From the NCBI GenBank assembly GCA_028752905.1, contig JAQNBH010000011.1:34328017-34392016 (forward strand): a stretch of 64,000 nt of DNA. The letters are read 5' to 3'. Source of the stretch: Cladorhizidae sp. MBARI D1340-BT2 (taxonomy: Eukaryota > Porifera > Demospongiae > Poecilosclerida > Cladorhizidae). The notes under the pieces were generated by a model. That model saw only the letters and a list, made by a program, of their open reading frames with translations. It was not told the DNA's origin and made no database searches. Positions 42,542-54,500 of this stretch are shown one piece after another. How positions within the stretch are numbered: position 1 is the stretch's first letter; each line of letters starts with the position of its first letter. The position numbers and the translations under genes were made by a program.

Positions 42542-45500
42542 TAATAATAGTAATAATATAATAATAATATATAACAACAACAATAATAACAACAACAACA
42601 ATAATTTTAATAATAATTCATAAAATTCAACAACAAATAAATTATAATTGAAGCTTGTGAAATGTAATTAGCTAGGCCTGGTGATCTGGGTTATCACTAG
42701 CTCAAAGCAGGTTGCTAGTTGCAACCTTCACTCTGGCCAAGCCTTAACCGCCACTATATCAAAATATATTTCATAAACTTAGATCTCTGGTATGCCAGAG
42801 ACCTAAGCTTGTGAAGTACTAGCCTGCAGGCAGCTGACACAGTCCAAGTTGTTTGGATATCTGTACAGAATCTCCCAGTGCTGAGAGAAGTCTAAAGTGA
42901 CTACAGCAGCTCTGGTCTTCACTAACCCTCTGGAGTAGAAAACCTGATGGAACTATCCACTCCTTTGTTGGAGACCTAGCCAGCCTCAACTGCCATAGTT
43001 AGTAGCCCATGTGCTGTAATGCTGTAATGAAACTGGCACTAATATTTAGTGTACATGTACATGGTTACAAGCAGCAATAGAAGACAATCGCAGTTTTTTA
43101 ATTTTAATTTTTTTAATTGTCTTTTATTAGAGCTAAATAGCACCATGTGTGTCTCTAGCTACTTGACTGCTCCTGAGACTACCTCCACACACATACACAA
43201 CCTAACTCTGGGGACTCACTTGTACCACTCCTGAGACTACCTCCACACACATACACAACCTAACTCTGGGGACACACTTGTACCACTCCTGAGACTACCT
43301 CCACACACATACACAACCTAACTCTGGGGACTCACTTGTACCACTCCTGAGACTACCTCCACACACATACACAACCTAACTCTGGGGACTCACTTGTACC
43401 ACTCCTGAGACTACCTCCACACACATACACAACCTAACTCTGGGGACACACTTGTACCACTCCTGAGACTACCTCCACACACATACACAACCTAACTCTG
43501 GGGACTCACTTGTACCACTCCTGAGACTACTACACATACACAACCTAACTCTGGGGACTCACTTGTACCACTCCTGAGACTACCTCCACACACATACACA
43601 ACCTAACTCTGGGGACTCACTTGTACCACTCCAGAGACTACCTCCACACACATACACAACCTAACTCTGGGGACTCACTTGTACCACTCCTGAGACTACC
43701 TCCACACACATACACAACCTAACTCTGGGGACTCACTTGTACCACTCCTGAGACTACCTCCACACACATACACAACCTAACTCTGGGGACACACTTGTAC
43801 CACTCCTGAGACTACCTCCACACACATACACAACCTAACTCTGGGGACTCACTTGTACCACTCCTGAGACTACCTCCACACACATACACAACCTAACTCT
43901 GGGGACACACTTGTACCACTCCTGAGACTACCTCCACACACATACACAACCTAACTCTGGGGACTCACTTGTACCACTCCTGAGACTACCTCCACACACA
44001 TACACAACCTAACTCTGGGGACTCACTTGTACCACTCCTGAGACTACCTCCACACACATACACAACCTAACTCTGGGGACACACTTGTACCACTCCTGAG
44101 ACTACCTCCACACACATACACAACCTAACTCTGGGGACTCTGGAATTAAAACAGTGGACCAAAGATGATTACATAAAGGATCACCTGCATCAGACTCGTA
44201 TATTCATTATGGTAACTCATGTACATTAATATCCGATTAGAATTGAATAAAAGTCCTTGGCTCTTTACAGTGGAGTCTCCACTGAGATCAGGTTTGATCT
44301 GACCAAGGTGCTGTGAAGAGTTAGTTCTGACCTATTGTAGATCAAAGCAGAAAAAAAAGCAAAGACTAGCGAGTATGAGTAGGGTGGCATCAGCTGTAAC
44401 AGACAACACCACAAGGTGGTATCAGCTGTAACAGACAACACCACAGGGTGTCATTAGCTGTAACAGACAACACCAAAGGGTGGCATCAGCTGTAACAGAC
44501 AACACCAAAGGGTGGCATCAGCTGTAACAGACAACACCACAGGGTGACATCAGCTGTAACAGACAACACCGCAGGGTGTCATCAGCTGTAACAGACAACA
44601 CCACAGGGTGACATCAGCTGTAACAGACAACACCAAAGGGTGGCATCAGCTGTAACAGACAACACCAAAGGGTGGCATCAGCTGTAACAGACAACACCAC
44701 AGGGTGTCATTAGCTGTAACAGACAACACCACAGGGTGACATCAGCTGTAACAGGCAACACCACAGGGTGTCATCAGCTGTAACAGGCAACACCACAAGG
44801 TGTCATCAGCTGTAACAGACAACACCACAGGGTGGCATCAGCTGTAACAGACAACACCACAGGGTGTCATCAGCTGTAACAGACAACACCACAGGGTGTC
44901 ATCAGCTGTAACAGACAACAGCACAGGGTGGCATCAGCTGTAACAGACAACACCACAGGGTGACATCAGCTGTAACAGGCAACACCACAAGGTGTCATCA
45001 GCTGTAACAGACAACACCAAAGGGTGGCATCAGCTGTAACAGACAACACCACAGGGTGTCATCAGCTGTAACAGACAACACCACAGGGTGGCATCAGCTG
45101 TAACAGACAACACCACAGGGTGGCATCAGTTGTAAAAGACAACACCACAAGGTGTCATCAGCTGTAACAGACAACACCACAGGGTGACATCAGCTGTAAC
45201 AGACAACACCACAGGGTGACATCAGCTGTAACAGGCAACACCACAAGGTGTCATCAGCTGTAACAGACAACACCACAAGGTGGCATCAGCTGTAACAGGC
45301 AACACCACAGGGTGTCATCAGCTGTAACAGACAACACCAAAGGGTGGCATCAGATGTAACGGACAACACCACCTGTCATCAATTACAGCTGATGCCACCC
45401 CTGTGGTGTTGTCTACTACCTCAGTTATCCACGAGGTACTAGTTAGTCCTAGCCTGAGGTTCTACTGATGGTTGTACTAGGTAAAGTAGCAAAGCTGAGC

Positions 45501-48500
45501 ACAAAAATGGAACAGATATACACTTGTTTTTAGATGGCTCTAGAACGTATGTATAGCTTGCCTATAAAGACCAATCTGCTCAGCCTCTGTTCATCCTCCC
45601 ACTCCGTCGAGCATTCCTTCTCGTAGAGCTCGTACACTCCTTGCACCACCACTCGCCTGCTCTCACTCACCAGTGAGACCACACCCTAACAAACAATGTA
45701 CAGACCACACCCTAACAAACAATGTACAGACCACACCCTAACAAACAATGTACAAAGCATTATTAATACAATTACCCTTGGAGGTCTATTTTGACAGGGC
45801 CTTATATGGGGAGGGGGAGTGTCCATAAAAGCTGAGCTGGTATCTACATTAATACACTAAGCCTACTTTACTGTTGGTTCAAGCCTTTGCTTTGTTAAAA
45901 GGGGGGTCGTTGGTATTTTTTTAAATTTTTTTTTAAACTTGTGATTACAACTTTAGAGCTCCATAGATTCTGTAAACTTCATGGTATGGACTTGATATAA
46001 TTATAGCTCAAAAGATAGGTCTCTCTGTGTGCTCTCTTTTGACACTAAAATATGTTTCATAGGTAATGTATAACTATAGGCAGACCCTAAAGTGGAAGGA
46101 CCTCAAAAACCTGAATCGCTCCAACCTCCACAAAAATAACTCAAGATTGCTAAGTGCAAAAAAATTTGAAAATGGTACGAGTGGCTAGAGCAAGCTCTTA
46201 CGCACGCAATCACCTTTTTGAATAGGCGTTAAAAATTAATTACCTGGTCAGACAGGTGGGTGCAAAATTGAGGGCGTTGACAATCAACGCCCTCAATTTT
46301 CCACCCGCCGCTTGACCAGGTAATAAATTTTTAACGCCTATTCAATAATAAGGAGGCAAGGTTCTAGGAGTCTAGCCGCCAAGAAAGAAGTAAGGACGGT
46401 TCTTTCCAAGGTTGTACATACACAGTCCTGCTGTCAAGAACTAACCAAATAAACAAGATCAGTAAGAGTGGGGGAGGAGGACAAGGCAGCTACCCCCAAC
46501 AATTAACTTGTCTCTCAGGTGCTGAGGTGGAAGGTCACCAGGACCTAGAGCACCACCCTATTTAGAAACCAATGGTGCGAGGATCTTCTTCAGGGTGCGT
46601 GATGGTGTGTGTGTGTGTGTGTGTGTGGAGGATGACTCTCCTGGAGAGCTTAAAAATAGCTTCGTCCAATGGAGCCAGAGTGTCCTCCTCAGAGCTGGCC
46701 AACCTGACAGCTCCCTTGAAGTCCCTTCCTCCAGCTTCAGAGATAGTCTGCCTGCCAAATACACCTCTTCCTTGACCTTGAAAAGGTGGAGGATTAAACT
46801 CCTCTCCCTTAGTTGGTATAGATGTGGCAGGGATACACTTTGATCATAACCGAATGGCTGTCCAAAGGCTGGTCCACAATATGTCGCATCGTATCGCGGT
46901 ACTTCGAGCTATTCACAATATCCGGGATGGCTCACCTTCAGCACATATTGAAATTTAACTTTCACCTTGAGATAAGAACTCCAGCCTTTCATTTATTGAC
47001 ATAAGTGCTCCTGATATTCGTATTCGAGCACAATTTATAGCAGTGGATATTGACAATAAATGTCGAAGTTGAAGCAATGAATGTTGATGTTGAAGCATGG
47101 GAGTGCGAGTGGTCTGGGAGGAAGGTAAGGGCTGACTAGCTGCAGGTAAGGCAGAGTCAGGGCAGGATCTTGGGAGGGCGAGCATTCACACGACTGACCT
47201 CGTGGAATAGCTTGGAAAGATGGCAGATGTTGAGCGGCCTGAAGAGCTCTTGCTGTTGGAGGACAACCCGATCCAAAATAGCCTCTGCTAACTAGGCTGC
47301 TATGAAATCTAACTACAGCAGAATAGCTGTAGCAGACAACACAAACATTAGTACCCAGCACTCTTCTCCCCTGCCCTTTTCCTTATGGTAAATAAACTAC
47401 TACTACTACTACAATAATAATAAAACGATAACAATAATAATAACAACAATAATAATTAAAATAAATCCTATTTACTGCTCATTATTCGTATATATAGTTA
47501 AGCGAAGTTGGACTTTGCGCCTAGAGGCGCTTACAATGGTCAATCGGTTAAGGGGGGAAGAGGGCTGAAAACACATATTTTTTCATTTTTTTTTTATGGG
47601 CCCAAAAGGGTTCATAATATGTCTGGAGTTTGAGTTTCAAGTTTCAGAGCAAGTGAATACTTGCATCAGAAGATATAGCCATTTTTATACAGTGCATTAT
47701 TATTCCATTTCATTTCATTTCACTTCACATTGGAAGAGGTTCTCTCCCAGTCTTACCTGGCTACAATCGGGCGGGCGGCGATGATCGCCTACCCAAAATA
47801 CAGTTTTTATATATCAAAATGTTGCCAATTTCATGGAGACCCTTACCAGTCGTTTGCGCAATGAATTGGCTAGGTGGGGGGGTAGTGCGCAACCGCTAAG
47901 ATGAGCACGTTTTTTTAGGTCAAGGTTCAATTGAAACTTTTACACTGTTGAGTTATGGGGAAGAGAACAGAGAAGCATTTTAAACAGAAAGGCCAAGGAT
48001 TCAAGAAGAGTGAAGACAAGAAGAAGAAAGCCCTACAGGCGGCTGTTGTTGAGCCTGTCACAGTAGCCGCGCAAGGCAAGTTTTAATGTTTATCTCCATA
48101 CTAAAAAGTTACTAGCTGTTTCCTTTCCTTTGTTAGTGAGTCTCTTGGATCCTGTGGGTGGGGTAGCGCCTTCTGTGAACCTTCACTTACCTTGCAATCA
48201 ATTGCAAATGTCTGAAGAGAGGCCAGTTCCATTGGTGACTATGACAAGTGACTATGACCAGGAAGAAGTTGGCTCTCATGGATAATTCAGCTGCTTCTGT
48301 GGCTGTTGCTACTGGATCTACTGGCTCTACCTCTTTGGACTCGGGTGGTGTTGGAGAACTAGGTAAGGGTATTCGTATAATAAACTTAGATAAGCTTAGA
48401 GAGGTCATAGAAAGGTGTAATAAGTTGGCAACTGAGCTCCCTTGCAACTGAAGCCCGTAGGGCAGGCATGGTTTACTTTTTGTTCAAATTGTAGTAACAC

Positions 48501-51500
48501 ACGAGACATCTCAAACCCTGTATCTCTAGAAGCATTCTTTGAACATCCAGTCAGTACTGGGTGCTCGCATTGCTGGAATTAGTCATTCTGGTCTGGAAGA
48601 CATCACTGCAGTCATGGATATGTTGCCCCCTCTTAGTTCCACTTGTTTTTTTAAAATATACTAGGTCAATAGGGAGTGACGCAAATGCAGTAACAGAGTA
48701 TTATGTTGGATGCCGCTCATAGGTTACATGATTTTTATAGGGTTAGGCATGAAGACATCATTGATGTTAGTATTACTGTTGACGGCACATGGCTTAGACA
48801 GGGCCACAAATCAAATTATGGCTTGGTTGCGGTGATGTCTTGGGACACTGGAGAGGTTTTAGATTATTATCTTATGTCTAATTTCAAGCTTGTGCGCGAA
48901 GACCTGAAGATGAAACAGAAGCAAGTTACACAGAATGGTTTGAGGGTCACAAGGTAAATTGTGAAGCCAATTTTGAAGGCTCTTCGGTTTCTATGGAAGT
49001 TGTAGGAACACAAAAACTTTTTTAGCGTTCAGTGGAGAGACTGAAGCTTAGGTACACACACATTAATTAGTGATGGGTATACAAATGCACATAAACGGGA
49101 GTGTAACAAGTGTCGGGCTTGCCATCGAGAGGCAGCAGAGTTTCAATGGAGGGCGGAGCATTGTATGGTCCTGGCAAGGGGGACCTGTAACATTTTTATT
49201 TTGTTTGCGTCTTGCTTTCTATTGTCAAACAGAGATTTCAAACAAAGATTACTGGAAGATACTTTTGTTTATGTGTATTTTTGTCAAGCTTAGAAATTAC
49301 TGGAGGATGACTTTTGTTTGTGTTCTATTGTTTTTCAGGGATTACTGGAGGGTGTCGGAAGACATGTGTGGAGGGCGACGATGGATGGACCTGGGCATGG
49401 GAGCCCTGCAAATGATGACGTGTTTATGTTTGCTAATTCAATATTAGCAAAGCAACGTAACAAGTCTGATGCATCTTTAATTTATGTGTATGTATATATA
49501 TATAATTATTGTTGGTTTTGAAGTTGTAGTTAGGATGTAGGATACTGCTGTTGTTGAAAAAATAAAGGACTATGAAAGTCAATTGGTTGCTTTCAACATT
49601 TTGTTTGTACACACACAATTCTAGTAATGAGGGGATGTATTCTAGTGAAGCAGGGGCAGCTGGGATGTGATTACAAACTGCTTGGACTTCAAGGCTCAAT
49701 ATCTCTGAAGTGATTTTTGAAAAACCGTTCAAATGATAACTTGAATATTTTTTATCCTTTCATAAAAAAATTTATTTCATTTGAAAGCAAATTTTATATT
49801 CTACAACTTGCGCGAGAGTTTTTGTTTGATAGGATTACAAAAAAATACCTATAGATGGAAATTTAACGTGATGTCATAAATCTATGTTCAGAAAATGCAA
49901 CAAAAAAACTTTTTTTCGAAATTTCAAGACGCGCAGTTTGTAGTGCTCATTATGATTGACTAATAGACCGAATAAGAGCCTCGCAAAGGTCGTTACTGCA
50001 ACGTGGTTTACTTAACGGCTTACGGTCCGCACTGGAAGAGCCTATAATGAGCCAGGAAAAAATTATGGCGAAACTAAATGACAAAAGAGACTTACCATTA
50101 GAAAGCATAGACTGCAAGCTATAATTTGATATATAAATTGGGAAACTAGAGTGAATGCGAGCAAAGATATGGTACTTTATATGAGACTACGCGATACGCA
50201 GCCTTCTTTCCCCCTTAAGAGAGCATGCAAACAGTCGTCCAACAAACTGTAACTAACTGACACTCTCAGCCAGTCCAGTCACTGCAAAGAATACCGCCAA
50301 TGTAATTCCCAAAACAAACAATCACTGCTAACATTTCTGCTCTGCAATAATTAGATACGATGTCACTAGAAACATCCTCCACCTGCCAGTTCCCTAGAAA
50401 CATCCTCCACATGCCCGTCCCCTAGAAACTTCCTCCTCCTGCCAGTCTACTAGAAACTTCCTCCTCCTGCCATCCACTAGAAACTTCCTTCACCTGCCAG
50501 TCCCCTAGAAACATCCTCCACCTGCCAGTCCCCTAGAAACATCCTCCACATGCCCGTCCCCTAGAAACATCCTCCACCTGCCAGTCCCCTAGAAACATCC
50601 TCCACCTGCCAGTCCCCTAGAAACATCCTCCACCTGCCAGTCCCCTAGAAACATCCTCCACCTGCCAGTCCCCTAGAAACACCTCCACCTGCCAGTCTAC
50701 TAGAAACATCCTCCACCGGCCAGTCCCCTAGAAACATCCTCCTCCTGCCAGTCCCCTAGAAACATCCTCCACCTGCCAGTCCCCTAGAAACATCCTCCAC
50801 CTGCCAGTCCCCTAGAAACATCCTCCTCCTGCCAGTCCCCTAGAAACATCCTCCACCTGCCAGTCCCCTAGAAACACCTCCACCTGCCAGTCTACTAGAA
50901 ACATCCTCCACCGGCCAGTCCCCTAGAAACATCCTCCTCCTGCCAGTCCCCTAGAAACATCCTCCACCTGCCAGTCCCCTAGAAACATCCTTCACCTGCC
51001 AGTCCCCTAGAAACATCCTCCACCTGCCAGTCTACTAGAAACATCCTCCACCGGCCAGTCCCCTAGAAACATCCTCCTCCTGCCAGTCCCCTAGAAACAT
51101 CCTCCACCTGCCAGTCCCCTAGAAACATCCTCCACCTGCCAGTCCCCTAGAAACATCCTCCTCCTGCCAGTCCCCTAGAAACATCCTCCACCTGCCAGTC
51201 CCCTAGAAACATCCTTCACCTGCCAGTCCCCTAGAAACATCCTCCACATGCCAGTCCCCTAGAAACATCCTCCACCTGCCAGTCCCCTAGAAACATCCTC
51301 CACCTGCCAGTCCCCTAGAAACATCCTCCACCTGCCAGTCTACTAGAAACATCCTCCACCTGCCAGTCCCCTAGAAACATCCTCCACCTGCCAGTCCCCT
51401 AGAAACTTCCTCCTCCTGCCAGTCCACTAGAAACATCCAGTCTACTAGAAACATCCTCCACCTGCCAGTCCCCTAGAAACTTCCTACACCTGCCAGTATA

Positions 51501-54500
51501 CTAGAAACATCCTCCACCGGCCAGTCCCCTAGAAACATCCTCCACCTGCCAGTCCCCTAGAAACTTCCTCCACCTGCCAGTCCCCTAGAAACATCCTCCA
51601 CCTGCCAGTCTACTAGAAACATCCTCCACCTGCCAGTCCCCTAGAAACATCCTCCACCTGCCAGTCTACTAGAAATATCCTCCACCTGCCAGTCCCTAGA
51701 AACATCCTCCACCTGCCAGTCCCCTAGAAACTTCCTACACCTGCCAGTCCCCTAGAAACATCCTCCTCCTGCCAGTCCCCTAGAAACATCCTCCACCTGC
51801 CAGTCCCCTAGAAACTTCCTCCTCCTGCCAGTCCACTAGAAACATCCAGTCTACTAGAAACATCCTCCACCTGCCAGTCCCCTAGAAACTTCCTACACCT
51901 GCCAGTATACTAGAAACATCCTCCACCGGCCAGTCCCCTAGAAACATCCTCCACCTGCCAGTCCCCTAGAAACTTCCTCCACCTGCCAGTCCCCTAGAAA
52001 CATCCTCCACCTGCCAGTCTACTAGAAACATCCTCCACCTGCCAGTCCCCTAGAAACATCCTCCACCTGCCAGTCTACTAGAAATATCCTCCACCTGCCA
52101 GTCCCTAGAAACATCCTCCACCTGCCAGTCCCCTAGAAACTTCCTACACCTGCCAGTATACTAGAAACATCCTCCACCGGCCAGTCCCCTAGAAACATCC
52201 TCCACCTGCCAGTCCCCTAGAAACATCCTCCACCTGCCAGTCCACTAGAAACATCCTCCACCTGCCAGTCCCCTAGAAACATCCTCCACCTGCCAGTCCC
52301 CTAGAAACATCCTCCACCTGCCAGTCCCCTAGAAACATCCTCCACCTGCCAGTCTACTAGAAACATCCTCCACCTGCCAGTCCCCTAGAAACATCCTCCA
52401 CCTGCCAGTCCACTAGAAACATCCTCCACCTGCCAGTCCCCTAGAAACATCCTCCACCTGCCAGTCCCCTAGAAACTTCCTCCTCCTGCCAGTCTACTAG
52501 AAACTTCCTTCACCTGCCCGTCCATTAAGACTGAATATTTAATGCCTCACCTTCATCCTGAGCACGTGCATTGTCCTACCAGCTGCATCTCTCTGAGACT
52601 TCTCCCACAGCAAGTGCTACAGGTGTGTGTATTTGTAGTACAATTCATTACAACATATTCATTACACACATGACGTGCGTGTTATAACAGCACTCCCTAA
52701 TATACTGCACACTTGTATGTGTGTGTTATAACAGCACTCCCTAATATACTGCACACTTGTATGTGCGTGTTATAATAGCCCTCCCTAATATACTGCACAC
52801 TTGTATGTGTGTGTTATAACAGCACTCCCTAATATACTGCACACTTGTATGTGTGTGTTATAACAGCACTCCCTAATATACTGCACACTTGTATGTGCGT
52901 GTTATAACAGCGCTCCCTAATATACTGCACACTTGTATGTGCGTGTTACAGCAGCAAATGTTAATGGCTCACTTGTAGCCACTCATCCAATCCTACTTCA
53001 TCCACGTCAGTGTCCACTGTAAATGTCACTGTACGAACTTCCTACAACAAACAACATAACTACTGCTACCATTACTATTATAACTTCTACTACTATAAGT
53101 ACTAGTACTATTACTATACCATTACTACAATACTGCTACAAGTACTGGTACTACTACAGGACTATACTACTACAACACTACTAACTACTACAATAAGCAC
53201 TACTATAACACTACTACAAGTATTAGTACTACTACTACAACACTACTACAAGTACTACTACAACACTACTACAAGTATTAGTACTACTTTTACAACACTA
53301 CTACAAGTATTAGTACTACTTTTACAACACTACTACAAGTATTACTACAACACTAGTGCTACTACTAATCTACTACAATACTACTACTAGTTAAAAAAAA
53401 AATTATCCCCCCCCAAGCCAAACATTGTTACAGCCACCACAAGAGTGCAGATGTATGTATTGTGTATTGCATGGGAAGAGAATCACATTGCCAGCTAATA
53501 GTTTTTGGGTATTAGTGACTCTGAGGTCTCAAGGTCTATTGGGGGGATAAATCTCTGGGCATGTCCAGTACAGACATCCACTAGATCCCCTACACTAGCT
53601 GCATCGTCAGCATACCATGTCTGATGGACCTTTGCATGGTAAGGAGGATTGTGGCTGTGGCATACATACACGCAGGCATGGCTAGGGGCTCTCCTTGTGT
53701 GGGGGTACCCTCGCTGGAGAGTAGCACGCTGCCATCCATGGAGAGCTCAGATGGTTCTCTGTAGGTGTTGATGAGAACTGTGGACAATGATGGACAGATG
53801 TGTCGACTCAATGCAATCCACGAGCATGGCTGCTTCTGTTTCATCGTCGTCAAAGAGCATCCTCATTGTGTGCACACCTTCCTCAATCCCCGCCACTTGG
53901 CCGGTGCAGAGCTGCTCTGAGCCTGCGGCATCTTGCATGTCACCTTCAGGACTGACGGGATAGCTTTAGCAATGAGTCACCTGGCGTCTCACTTGGACGC
54001 ATCCCTGGGTTCTTGTTCAAGGCTATCTGTCCGCCCGTCATGAGAGCTGAGATGCTACTTGGGTCGGCCAAATATGTGCAAAGACGCTCTGCCATTGCTG
54101 TCAGGGATTGGCATACATGTAGTTCATCTGATGATGAGGCATGGGAATAGCACAGTCTTCTCCACCCCCGAGCATCTACCCCTGAAGGACCGACCGGCTG
54201 CTCCTTCAATGTGCAGATCCGCTGACCTTATGTTCCTGGCTTACAAAGCATCAAAGATGACTGGGTGAACTGGTTCCGGCTCTAGGTCACTGATGGAATC
54301 TGAGGTGACTGGAGCACCTGGTCAGTGGTTGTCTATCAGGATATCTCTAACCTTCCGATTGCCAGAAGCATCTGTATCAACCACTTCATCCAGATGGAGT
54401 GTGGTTCCAGCATCTTTGTTGGATAGAAGGCAAAGGGTCGCCTTAGTCTTCCCAAGAGACATCTGTTCGGCAAAAGATCTGGCTAGGATGCTTTCCTTTT

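Larger units (their letters stand above)
47552..50214 (+). mobile_element. Kolobok-like DNA transposon, decayed
   Basis: Flanked by TTAA (47548-47551, 50215-50218). The left end GGGGGGAAGAGGGCTG and the right end, inverted, GGGGGAAAGAAGGCTG match at 14 of 16. It contains a broken transposase on the plus strand. TTAA targets with G-rich ends and this transposase type point to the Kolobok superfamily; databases often label the domain Mutator-like. Confidence 0.82.

Noticed and set aside
47552..50214. Plain Mutator (MULE) assignment
   Set aside because: MULEs leave 8-11 bp target duplications; here both ends abut TTAA with G-rich termini, which fits Kolobok better.
50361..52526. CRISPR-like regular array
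   Set aside because: Units are contiguous with no unique spacers and lie in a eukaryotic intron.
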